Assembly: GCF_004310865.1 (NCBI RefSeq)
Contig: NZ_SIXI01000002.1
Span: 124,001 to 188,000, forward strand
Length of the DNA stretch: 64,000 nucleotides
Direction of reading: 5' to 3'
DNA from: Aquabacterium lacunae
GTDB lineage: Bacteria > Pseudomonadota > Gammaproteobacteria > Burkholderiales > Burkholderiaceae_C
Position numbers and translations under genes: made by a program. The notes below the pieces were generated by a model. That model was not told where the DNA came from and made no database searches. It saw only the letters and a list, made by a program, of their open reading frames with translations. Positions 21,905 to 29,896 of the stretch are shown here, in pieces (position 1 is the first letter of the stretch; the number at the start of each line of letters is the position of its first letter).

Positions 21905-23311
21905 TCAGTGCATGCCCAGGATTCGGGCCAGATCGTTGTAAAGAGCCAGTGACATCATGAAAAGCATGACGGCCACGCCGCCACGCTGCAGCCGCTGGAG
22001 CCACAGCTCGGAGACTGGCCGTCCGGTCACGCCTTCGAAAAGATAATACATGAGGTGCCCACCATCGAGGACCGGCAGCGGCAACAGGTTGAGCACGCCC
22101 AGGCTCACGCTGACCACCGCCAGAAAGCCCAGGTAATAGCTCAGGCCCAGTTCGGCCGACTTGCCAGCGTAGTCGGCAATGGTCAGCGGGCCGCTCAGGT
22201 TCTTGAGCGAGGCCTGCCCGATCAGCATCTTGCCCAGCATGTCGAGCGAAGTGACCGACATGTCCCAGGTTTTCTGCAAGGCGCGCCCGAGACCTTCGGT
22301 GAAGCCGTAGCGCACGTCGATCATCTCGGGGGCGCGCCCCACTTCGGCCTGGATGCGGGGCACCATGCGTGAGCCGTCGTCTTTCAGCGTGGGCAGCACC
22401 TGCAGCGTCACCACACGGCCCTGGCGCTCGACCACGAATTCCACCGAGCGGGCCTTGCCGTCGACCGCGCTGTCGCGGATCAACTGGCGGGCACGGGCCG
22501 CGTCGCCCACGGCCTGGCCATTGACCTTCAAGATGACATCACCCGTGCGGAGCCCGGCCTGCTCGGCAGGGCCGCCTTCGAACACCTTGCCGATCACGGG
22601 AGGAGCGTAGGGGCCTGCCAGGCCCAGGCGATCCATCAGGCGTGCATCGACATCGGCGGGCGGCACGCTGGAGGTGGCCATCTGCAGGATCAGGGGCTCA
22701 CCCGCTTGTCGACGAACCTGCAGCCACAGGTCGTCACCGGCCAGCACAGCCTGGGTGAGCTGCCACTGCAGGTCGCTCATGGAACGCAGGCTCTGCCAGT
22801 CGCGGGCATCGGCGGCATCACCCTGCCCCGGCATCAGCGCGCTGCCCTCGGTCTTCACCGCCACAGCCTGGATCTCATCACCGGCTTTCAGACCGGCCTG
22901 GGCCGCCACCGAGGCCACCACGGGCTCGGCCATGCGCGGCACCAGCTCTTTCACGCCCAGCCAGTTCACCAGCGCATACAGCAGCACGGCCAGCAGCAGG
23001 TTGGCGGCCGGGCCTGCGGCCACGATGAAGGCACGCTGGCGCAACGATTTGTTGTTGAAGGCACGGTCGCGTTCGCCAGAGGGCACTTCGCCCTCGCGCC
23101 CGTCGAGCATCTTCACGTAGCCACCCAGCGGCAGGGCAGCCACGACGAACTCGGTTTCCCCGCGCTGGCGGGACCACAGCACGCGGCCGAAGCCCACCGA
23201 AAAGCGCAGCACCTTCACATTGCAGGCCACAGCGGCACGGTAGTGCCCGTACTCGTGGATCACCACGAGCACACCGATCGTCACCAGAAATGCCAGGACG
23301 GTCATCAGCAT
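21905..23311 (-). CDS. rseP: RIP zinc metalloprotease RseP
   Basis: RseP is the inner-membrane site-2 protease that cleaves the anti-sigma factor RseA in the envelope stress response and clears signal peptides. The 468-residue product has the zinc motif HEYGH at 19-23 in the first membrane segment, two central PDZ domains (GPYAPPVIGKVFEGGPAEQAGLRTGD is in the second), and the C-terminal LNLLPLPVLDGGHLM motif with the third zinc ligand. The ATG at 23305 is an alternative start. Position next to bamA suits its role in outer-membrane stress sensing. Confidence 0.96.
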   Translation of the reverse strand: MLMTVLAFLVTIGVLVVIHEYGHYRAAVACNVKVLRFSVGFGRVLWSRQRGETEFVVAALPLGGYVKMLDGREGEVPSGERDRAFNNKSLRQRAFIVAAGPAANLLLAVLLYALVNWLGVKELVPRMAEPVVASVAAQAGLKAGDEIQAVAVKTEGSALMPGQGDAADARDWQSLRSMSDLQWQLTQAVLAGDDLWLQVRRQAGEPLILQMATSSVPPADVDARLMDRLGLAGPYAPPVIGKVFEGGPAEQAGLRTGDVILKVNGQAVGDAARARQLIRDSAVDGKARSVEFVVERQGRVVTLQVLPTLKDDGSRMVPRIQAEVGRAPEMIDVRYGFTEGLGRALQKTWDMSVTSLDMLGKMLIGQASLKNLSGPLTIADYAGKSAELGLSYYLGFLAVVSVSLGVLNLLPLPVLDGGHLMYYLFEGVTGRPVSELWLQRLQRGGVAVMLFMMSLALYNDLARILGMH

Positions 23312-23368
23312 CTTCGAACTCCTGCGCCCGGTGGGCGCATCTGCGTCAGCGAGATGGTACTGCAGGCC

Positions 23369-24607
23369 TCAGCGGAGGCCGGCCACCACGCTGTCGGCCA
23401 CACGGCGGGCCTGGGCATCCAGGGTCAGCAAGCCTTCCACCGACGTGGTCAGGCTGGCATCGATCGACAGGCGTGCAAGCGTGTCGGCATTGACCGCATG
23501 GATCTGGTCAAACCGCAGGACGCCCGCCAGAAAGGCGGCCACGGCCACTTCGTTGGCGGCATTGAGCACGCAGGTCGAGCCTTCGGGGCCGCGCAGGGTG
23601 TCCCAGGCCAGTGGCAGACCGGGGTAGCGTGCGGCATCGGGCTCACGGAAGGTCAGCGCCTGCAACTGCATGAAATCCAGCAGGTCAGCACCCGACTCGA
23701 TGCGCTCCGGCCACGACAGGCCGTAGGCAATGGGCACGCGCATGTCGGGCGTGCCCAGCTGAGCCAGCACCGAACGGTCACGGCACACCACCATCGAGTG
23801 GATGATGCTTTGCGGGTGCACCACCACGCGGATCTGCTCGGGCTGCAGGTCGAACAGCCAGCGGGCTTCGATCACCTCCAGCGCCTTGTTCATCATGGTG
23901 GCCGAGTCGACCGAAATCTTGCGCCCCATCACCCAGTTGGGGTGCGCGCAGGCCTGCTCGGGCGTGATGCCGGCAAAGGTGGCCGGATCGCGGTCACGGA
24001 ACGGCCCGCCCGAGGCGGTCAGCACGATGTGGTCGATGCGCTGCGCCCAGGTGCTGCGGTCTTCCGGCAGGCACTGGAAAATGGCCGAGTGCTCGCTGTC
24101 GATGGGCAGCAAGGTGGCACCGCCCTCCTCCACCGCCTGCATGAACAGCGCACCACCCACCACCAGTGCCTCCTTGTTGGCCAGCAGCAGACGCTTGCCT
24201 GCACGCGCTGCCGCCAGGCAGGGCGAAAGGCCCGCGGCGCCCACGATGGCCCCCATCACCATGTCGACCTCGGGCAGCGAGGCCACGGTTTCCATGGCCG
24301 CGGGGCCGGCCAGCACTTCGGTGGGCAACCCTTCCTGGCGCACCGCTTCGCGCAGGCGGGCCGCCGCCGATTCATCGTGCATGACGGCGAAACGGGGCTT
24401 CCAGGTGCGGCACTGGCTCAGGATTTCGTCCACACGCTGACCGGCCGTCAGCGCCACGACCTCGAAACGATCGGGGTGACGGGCCAGCACATCGAGCGTG
24501 TTGGTGCCGATCGAGCCGGTGGAGCCCAGGATGCACACACCCTGGCGATGGCCTGCAGAGGCGGAAACAGCGGCGTCAGACTTCGACACGGTCAATCCTT
24601 CATCCAT
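23369..24607 (-). CDS. dxr: 1-deoxy-D-xylulose 5-phosphate reductoisomerase
   Basis: Dxr makes 2-C-methyl-D-erythritol 4-phosphate from DXP, the first committed MEP-pathway step, using NADPH and a divalent metal. The 412-residue product has the NADPH-binding GSTGSIGTNTLDV at about 29-41, LLANKEALVVGG, the metal/substrate region SEHSAIFQCL and GRKISVDSATMMNKALE. It overlaps the cdsA end by 8 bp. ispG, another MEP-pathway gene, is at 46 kb. Confidence 0.96.
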   Translation of the reverse strand: MDEGLTVSKSDAAVSASAGHRQGVCILGSTGSIGTNTLDVLARHPDRFEVVALTAGQRVDEILSQCRTWKPRFAVMHDESAAARLREAVRQEGLPTEVLAGPAAMETVASLPEVDMVMGAIVGAAGLSPCLAAARAGKRLLLANKEALVVGGALFMQAVEEGGATLLPIDSEHSAIFQCLPEDRSTWAQRIDHIVLTASGGPFRDRDPATFAGITPEQACAHPNWVMGRKISVDSATMMNKALEVIEARWLFDLQPEQIRVVVHPQSIIHSMVVCRDRSVLAQLGTPDMRVPIAYGLSWPERIESGADLLDFMQLQALTFREPDAARYPGLPLAWDTLRGPEGSTCVLNAANEVAVAAFLAGVLRFDQIHAVNADTLARLSIDASLTTSVEGLLTLDAQARRVADSVVAGLR

Positions 24608-25532
24608 GGCACAGGGTGGTCAGGGCCAGGGCCACGGGCAGCACCGGCAACTGGGCATCGATGCGATCGAGCACACCGCCATGGCCCGGCAACAACTGGC
24701 TGCTGTCCTTGGCTCCGGCCACACGCTTGATCATGGATTCGATCAGGTCACCGGCGACGCTCACGGCGGTCAGGGCCGCCACGGCCAGCGCCAGGCCCAC
24801 CGGCCCCAGCCCCATCAGCAAATGGCTGTACAGGCTCGGCGAGTCGACCCCCAGATGGCGATCAGCAGCCACCCAGGCCACGGCCAGCACCAGGGTGGAC
24901 ACCGCGCCGGCATACACACCTTCCCAACTCTTGCCCGGGCTGATGGTGGGTGCCAGCTTGCGCTTACCGAAGGTTCGGCCACCGAAATAGGCGCCGATGT
25001 CGGCAGCCCACACCAGGCTCATGATCGACAACAGGTAGTTCAATCCATGCTGCTTCGCTTCGGTCATGGCCAGCCAGGCAGTCACCAGCAGGCCCAGGCC
25101 AATCAGACCGCGCGGCCCCATGCCCAGGGCCTTCCAGTGTGTCGGGCCGAAGCGCAGTGCCCATGCACCACCCAGCACCCACACGGCGGTGGCGCACCAC
25201 CACCAGGTGGCCGGCACGGCGAAGCCCACCAGGGGCTCGCCCAGGGCATGCACGTGGCCTGCGGCACCATGGGCCGCCGCCACGGCGGTCGAGGCGCCGC
25301 CCAGAACAGGCAGCCCCAGCTTCTGGGCCACGGCCAGACAGCCTCCCACCACGCCCAGGGCCAGTGCCCAGGCACGCCAGCCCGGCGCGTCATTCAGGCG
25401 GGCCCACTCCCACCCGGCAGCTGCCACAAACAGCAGGCTGAGCGTGGCGAACGGCCACAGCGCATCGGCCCACAAGGCCGGCAGCAGGATGGCCATCAGA
25501 ACCAGGGCCGTGATCACACGTTGCTTGAGCAT
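24600..25532 (-). CDS. cdsA: Phosphatidate cytidylyltransferase
   Basis: CdsA makes CDP-diacylglycerol from phosphatidate and CTP for phospholipid synthesis. The 310-residue product is a multi-spanning membrane protein with the family signature near the C-terminus (KRVAGAKDSSQLLPGHGGVLDRIDA). MLKQRVITALVLM at 25532 is the expected start; the longer reading frame into uppS is not. It sits between uppS and dxr. Confidence 0.95.
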   Translation of the reverse strand: MLKQRVITALVLMAILLPALWADALWPFATLSLLFVAAAGWEWARLNDAPGWRAWALALGVVGGCLAVAQKLGLPVLGGASTAVAAAHGAAGHVHALGEPLVGFAVPATWWWCATAVWVLGGAWALRFGPTHWKALGMGPRGLIGLGLLVTAWLAMTEAKQHGLNYLLSIMSLVWAADIGAYFGGRTFGKRKLAPTISPGKSWEGVYAGAVSTLVLAVAWVAADRHLGVDSPSLYSHLLMGLGPVGLALAVAALTAVSVAGDLIESMIKRVAGAKDSSQLLPGHGGVLDRIDAQLPVLPVALALTTLCHG

Positions 25533-25539
25533 GCCAACC

Positions 25540-26271
25540 TCACGAGGCAAGGGGTTCGGCCGGATCGGCGCCCACGTCACCAAACCGGCGTTCGCGGCGG
25601 CGGTAGTCGGCGATGCAGGCGTCCAGCTGGGCGGCGTCGAAATCGGGCCACAGGCAGTCACTGAACACCAGCTCGGCGTAAGCGCACTGCCACAGCAGGA
25701 AATTGGAAATGCGCACCTCGCCGCCGGTGCGGATCAGCAGGTCGGGGTCGGGCGCGTAGGCCATGGCCATGTGGCGGGCCAGTGTGGCCTCGTCCAGTGC
25801 CTCGGGCGCCACACCTTCGCGCAGGGCCTTCTGACAGGCCTGAACAATGTCCCACCGTCCGCCATAGTTGAACGCCACCGTCAGCGTGAGACGGCTGTTG
25901 TGGGCGGTCTTCTGCTCGGCATCCAGCAGGGCATCGCGCACCTTGGGCGAGACATGGGCCAGGTCACCGGCGATGCGGATGCGCACACCATCGGCGCTCA
26001 GGCGCACGAGGTGTTTGGACAGCGCCACCAGCAGCAGGCTCATCAGCCCCGACACTTCTTCTTCCGGGCGCTTCCAGTTCTCGGAAGAGAACGCGAACAC
26101 CGTCAGAAACTCGACATTCCGGTCGGCGCAGGCCTGCACCACCTTCACCAGCGCGTCCACGCCGGCCTTGTGGCCCATGCCGCGCGGCATGAGACGTTTG
26201 CGGGCCCAGCGGCCATTGCCGTCCATGACGATGGCGATGTGCCGGGGATTGCTTGCTGCAGAAGACGCCAT
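25540..26271 (-). CDS. uppS: Undecaprenyl diphosphate synthase (cis-prenyltransferase)
   Basis: UppS elongates farnesyl diphosphate to C55 undecaprenyl diphosphate, the carrier lipid for peptidoglycan and O-antigen. The 243-residue product has HIAIVMDGNGRWARKR with the catalytic aspartate D17, FSSENWKRP and the C-terminal DLLIRTGGEVRISNFLLWQ segment. It lies 7 nt before cdsA and after frr, standard for this cluster. Confidence 0.96.
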   Translation of the reverse strand: MASSAASNPRHIAIVMDGNGRWARKRLMPRGMGHKAGVDALVKVVQACADRNVEFLTVFAFSSENWKRPEEEVSGLMSLLLVALSKHLVRLSADGVRIRIAGDLAHVSPKVRDALLDAEQKTAHNSRLTLTVAFNYGGRWDIVQACQKALREGVAPEALDEATLARHMAMAYAPDPDLLIRTGGEVRISNFLLWQCAYAELVFSDCLWPDFDAAQLDACIADYRRRERRFGDVGADPAEPLAS

Positions 26272-26307
26272 GAGGGGGTGGCTGAACGAAGAGGGGTTGA
26301 AAACAGG

Positions 26308-26330
26308 AAGAGGCGGCCATGCCGCCTCTT
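26308..26330 (-). terminator. Hairpin between frr and uppS
   Basis: AAGAGGCGGC and GCCGCCTCTT form a perfect 10-bp stem with a 3-nt loop, 28 nt past the frr stop. On the minus strand it is followed by CCTGTTTTC, a weak T-run, so it may attenuate rather than end transcription. Confidence 0.6.
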
Positions 26331-26357
26331 TCGGAGCCCGAGGAGCGGGCTGCGGCC

Positions 26358-26918
26358 TCAGACGGCCATGACCTCGGCTTCCTTGGCCTGCACCAGCTTG
26401 TCGATGTCGGCGATCACCTTGTCGGTCAGCTTCTGCACGTCGTCTTGCGAACGGCGCTCTTCGTCTTCCGTGATTTCCTTGTCCTTGAGCAGCTTCTTGG
26501 CTTGCTCGTTGGCGTCACGGCGCAGGTTGCGCACAGCCACCTTGGCGTCTTCGCCAGCGTTCTTCACCACCTTGGTCAGCTCGCGGCGACGTTCTTCGGT
26601 GAGCGGGGGCATCGGCACGCGGATCAGGTCACCCTGGGCGGCCGGGTTCAGGCCCAGGTCCGACTCGCGGATGGCTTTTTCGATCTTGGGAGCCAGACCC
26701 TTTTCCCAGGGCGACACGCCGATGGTGCGGGCGTCGACCAGGGTCACGTTGGCCACCTGGCTGATGGGCACCATCGAGCCGTAGTAATCGACCTGCACCT
26801 GGTCGAGGATGCCCGGGTGGGCCCGGCCGGTGCGGACCTTGGCCAGTTCGTTCTTGAAAGCGTCGATGGACTTGGCCATCTTCTGCTCGGCGTTCTTCTT
26901 GATGTCGGAAATGCTCAT
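26358..26918 (-). CDS. frr: Ribosome recycling factor
   Basis: RRF splits post-termination ribosomes together with EF-G. The 186-residue product is the normal length, with [27 protein letters not shown] near the N-terminus and a three-helix bundle ending [11 protein letters not shown]. It follows pyrH as in most proteobacteria. Confidence 0.97.
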   Translation of the reverse strand: MSISDIKKNAEQKMAKSIDAFKNELAKVRTGRAHPGILDQVQVDYYGSMVPISQVANVTLVDARTIGVSPWEKGLAPKIEKAIRESDLGLNPAAQGDLIRVPMPPLTEERRRELTKVVKNAGEDAKVAVRNLRRDANEQAKKLLKDKEITEDEERRSQDDVQKLTDKVIADIDKLVQAKEAEVMAV

Positions 26919-27005
26919 GGTGTGTGCTCCATTGGGGGCCAGGTCACGGCTCGGGCCGACTCGTCAACACGTCGTTCAGCGACGCGGTCGAGCAGCCTGC
27001 CAGAC

Positions 27006-27716
27006 TCAGACGTGGACCAGCGTGCCCTCGTCTTCGCCCATGACCACGCGCTTGAGCGCGCCGGGCTTGAAGATCGAGAACACCTTCAGGGGCAGGTTCT
27101 GGTCGCGGCACAGCGCGAAGGCCGTGGCGTCCAGCACCTGCAGATTCTTGATGAGGGCTTCGTCGAAGGTGATGGTGCTGTAGCGCGTGGCCGACGGGTC
27201 TTTCTTGGGGTCGGCGGTGTACACGCCATCGACCTTGGTGGCCTTGAGCATCACTTCGGCACCGATCTCGGCGCCGCGCAGGGCGGCGGCGGTGTCGGTG
27301 GTGAAGAAGGGGTTGCCCGTGCCGGCGGCGAACACCACGACCTTGCCCTCTTCGAGGTACTGCAGGGCCTTGGGGCGCACATAGGGTTCGACCACCTGGT
27401 CGATGCTGATGGCCGACATGACGCGGGCGGTCATGCCCTCCTGGCGCATGGTGTCGGCCAGGGCCAGCGAGTTCATCACGGTGGCCAGCATGCCCATGTA
27501 GTCGGCCGTGGCGCGGTCCATGCCCACAGAACCACCCGCCACGCCGCGGAAGATGTTGCCGCCACCGATCACCACAGCGACCTGGGTGCCCAGTGCGGTC
27601 ACCTCCTGGATTTCCTTGACCATGCGCACGATGGTCGCGCGGTTGATGCCGTAGGCATCATCGCCCATCAGGGCCTCACCGGAGAGTTTCAGAAGGATTC
27701 GCTTGTAGGCGGCCAT
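27006..27716 (-). CDS. pyrH: UMP kinase
   Basis: PyrH phosphorylates UMP to UDP and is a hexameric amino-acid-kinase-fold enzyme, GTP-activated and UTP-inhibited in most bacteria. The 236-residue product has [27 protein letters not shown], and the C-terminal [20 protein letters not shown]. It lies between tsf and frr. Confidence 0.97.
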   Translation of the reverse strand: MAAYKRILLKLSGEALMGDDAYGINRATIVRMVKEIQEVTALGTQVAVVIGGGNIFRGVAGGSVGMDRATADYMGMLATVMNSLALADTMRQEGMTARVMSAISIDQVVEPYVRPKALQYLEEGKVVVFAAGTGNPFFTTDTAAALRGAEIGAEVMLKATKVDGVYTADPKKDPSATRYSTITFDEALIKNLQVLDATAFALCRDQNLPLKVFSIFKPGALKRVVMGEDEGTLVHV

Positions 27717-27830
27717 GCAATCGTCCTTGGGGTGTCATCGGGCGGCTGTCACCTGATAGCTTAAACCAGGCAGGCGCAGCGCCTCTTTGGAGTGGAGAGG
27801 AAGGCAACAGTTCCGCCCTCCTCATGCGAC

Positions 27831-27852
27831 AAGGGGGCTTTTCAGCCCCCTT
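27831..27852 (-). terminator. Hairpin after tsf
   Basis: AAGGGGGCT and AGCCCCCTT form a perfect 9-bp stem with a 4-nt loop, just past the tsf stop. On the minus strand the stem ends in TT followed by GTCG, so there is little T-run. It resembles the G5/C5 hairpin after rpsB. Confidence 0.55.
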
Positions 27853-27867
27853 GCAATGCCGGGCTGA

Positions 27868-28761
27868 TCAGCCCTTGGCGGCAGCCATCGTGGCGGCCAC
27901 TTCGGCAGCGAAGTCGTCGACCTTCTTCTCGATGCCCTCGCCCACCACGAACATGGTGAACGACTTGACGGTGGTGCCGGTGGACTTCAGGTAAGCCTCG
28001 ACGGTCTGCTTGCCGTCGGCGGCCTTCACGAAGACCTGGTTCAGCAGCGAGACTTCCTTCAGGTACTTCTGGATGGCGCCTTCGATCATCTTGGCAGCGA
28101 TGTCGGCGGGCTTGCCCGATTCGGCAGCCTTGGCGGTGGCCACGTTGCGCTCGGTTTCGATCAGGGCGGCCGGCACGTCGTCCGAAGACAGCGACACGGG
28201 CTTCATGGCGGCGATGTGCATGGCCACGTCCTTGGCAGCCACTTCGTTGCCGTCGAACTCGACGACCACGCCGATGCGGGCGCCGTGCAGGTAAGCAGCC
28301 AGCTTGCCGCCGTCAGCGTAGCGCTTGAAACGACGGATCGACATGTTTTCGCCGATCTTGCCGATCAGGCCCTTGCGAACTTCTTCCACGGTGGGGCCGA
28401 AGCCGTCTTGCGACAGGGGCAGCTCACCCACGGCGGCGACGTCGGCGGGGTTGTTCTTGGCAACCAGTTCGGCAACCGACTTGGCGAAGGCCAGGAACGA
28501 TTCGTTCTTGGACACGAAGTCGGTTTCGCAGTTGATTTCGACCAGGGCACCGTTGGCGCCGTCGACGAACGAGGACACCACGCCTTCGGCGGTCACGCGG
28601 GAAGCGGCCTTCGAAGCCTTGCTGCCCAGCTTGACGCGCAGGATTTCTTCGGCCTTGGCCATGTCGCCATCGGCTTCGGTCAGGGCTTTCTTGCACTCCA
28701 TCATGGGAGCGTCGGTCTTGGCGCGCAGGTCAGCAACCATGCTGGCGGTGATGGCGGGCAT
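27868..28761 (-). CDS. tsf: Elongation factor Ts
   Basis: EF-Ts is the nucleotide exchange factor for EF-Tu. The 297-residue product has the N-terminal UBA-like domain ([34 protein letters not shown]) and the TDFVSKNE exchange motif at about 80-87, followed by the two core subdomains. It is separated from rpsB by a hairpin with a T-run and from pyrH by a second hairpin, which may set expression levels. Confidence 0.97.
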   Translation of the reverse strand: MPAITASMVADLRAKTDAPMMECKKALTEADGDMAKAEEILRVKLGSKASKAASRVTAEGVVSSFVDGANGALVEINCETDFVSKNESFLAFAKSVAELVAKNNPADVAAVGELPLSQDGFGPTVEEVRKGLIGKIGENMSIRRFKRYADGGKLAAYLHGARIGVVVEFDGNEVAAKDVAMHIAAMKPVSLSSDDVPAALIETERNVATAKAAESGKPADIAAKMIEGAIQKYLKEVSLLNQVFVKAADGKQTVEAYLKSTGTTVKSFTMFVVGEGIEKKVDDFAAEVAATMAAAKG

Positions 28762-28820
28762 ATGGATCTCCGTTGGTTACGACGCGCTGTCATCAGCGCG
28801 TCATGTCAGATTCAGTTTGT

Positions 28821-28847
28821 AAAAAGGGGGCCACTCGGACCCCCTTT
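28821..28847 (-). terminator. Terminator-like hairpin between rpsB and tsf
   Basis: On the minus strand AAAGGGGG pairs with CCCCCTTT across a 9-nt loop and runs into a TTTTT tract, the form of an intrinsic terminator. Because tsf follows 60 nt later, it probably acts as a partial terminator that lowers EF-Ts relative to S2. Confidence 0.75.
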
Positions 28848-28878
28848 GGATCGGGCCGTTCAGCCCAGGACGCCGGGA

Positions 28879-29622
28879 TCAGGCAGCGTCGTTGACTTCC
28901 ACGAACTCGTCTTCGCCAGCCGCAGCGGCGACCACTTCGTTCACGGCGTTGGCCTTGCCTTCCAGCACGGCGTCAGCCACGGCCTTGGCGTACAGGGCCA
29001 CAGCCTTGGACGAGTCGTCGTTGCCGGGGATGACGTAGTCGATGCCTTCGGGCGAGTGGTTGGTGTCGACCACGGCGATCACGGGGATGCCCAGCTTCTT
29101 GGCTTCGGCCACGGCAATCTTGTGGTAGCCAACGTCGATCACGAACAGGGCGTCAGGCAGAGCAGCCATGTCCTGGATGCCGCCGATGTCCTTTTCCAGC
29201 TTGTTCAGCTCGCGTTGGAACAGCAGGCCTTCCTTCTTCTTCAGGTTGTCCAGGCCAGCTTCCACTTGAGCCTGAGCGTCCTTCAGCTTCTTGATCGAAC
29301 CCTTGACGGTCTTGAAGTTGGTCAGCATGCCGCCCAGCCAGCGCTGGTTCACGAAGGGCATGCCGGCGCGGTCGGCTTCAGCGGCGATGATGTCGCGGGC
29401 CTGACGCTTGGTACCGATCATCAGGATGTTGCCGCGGCGAGCCGACAGCTGCTTGATGAACTTCAGGGCCTCTTCGAAGGCGGGTTGCGTCTTCTCGAGG
29501 TTGATGATGTGAATCTTGTTGCGATGGCCGAAGATGTAGGGGGCCATCTTGGGGTTCCAGAAGCGGGTTTGGTGACCGAAGTGGACACCGGCTTCCAGCA
29601 TTTCGCGCATGGACACGGACAT
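28879..29622 (-). CDS. rpsB: 30S ribosomal protein S2
   Basis: S2 is a late-assembling small-subunit protein. The 247-residue product starts [26 protein letters not shown], the family signature, and includes [11 protein letters not shown] and [17 protein letters not shown]. An in-frame ATG 48 nt upstream lies in the leader and is rejected. Methionine aminopeptidase (map), often upstream of rpsB, is not next to it here. A leader of about 150 nt precedes it and S2 is autoregulatory in other proteobacteria. Confidence 0.97.
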   Translation of the reverse strand: MSVSMREMLEAGVHFGHQTRFWNPKMAPYIFGHRNKIHIINLEKTQPAFEEALKFIKQLSARRGNILMIGTKRQARDIIAAEADRAGMPFVNQRWLGGMLTNFKTVKGSIKKLKDAQAQVEAGLDNLKKKEGLLFQRELNKLEKDIGGIQDMAALPDALFVIDVGYHKIAVAEAKKLGIPVIAVVDTNHSPEGIDYVIPGNDDSSKAVALYAKAVADAVLEGKANAVNEVVAAAAGEDEFVEVNDAA

Positions 29623-29782
29623 GTGAGACTCCAAAGGTTGGGTCTGGAAACCACCGTAATCGGCGGCCACGTCGGCGCGCGTTCAACACGCACACCGCGC
29701 GGCCTGCCAACACCTTGGTGCGGCGGTTTCGCGATTGATGAAATAACTTGCGTTTGAAACCCGATTAGGGCCAAACCCGAAG

Positions 29783-29791
29783 ATTCTAGCA
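29783..29791 (-). promoter_or_regulatory. Extended -10 promoter for rpsB
   Basis: TGCTAGAAT on the minus strand is an extended -10. The surrounding TTTTCATGCTAGAATC is identical to 16 bases at the rpsF promoter. Transcription would start near 29776, about 154 nt before the rpsB ATG. Confidence 0.75.
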
Positions 29792-29896
29792 TGAAAACAG
29801 GCAGCCCCGCCAGGGCTTGCCTTGCCCATGCACGGGGACGGAGACGGGGCCGCCAAGGCCGGCGAGCGAATCGCCCCAGCCTGAACAGGCAGGGCC

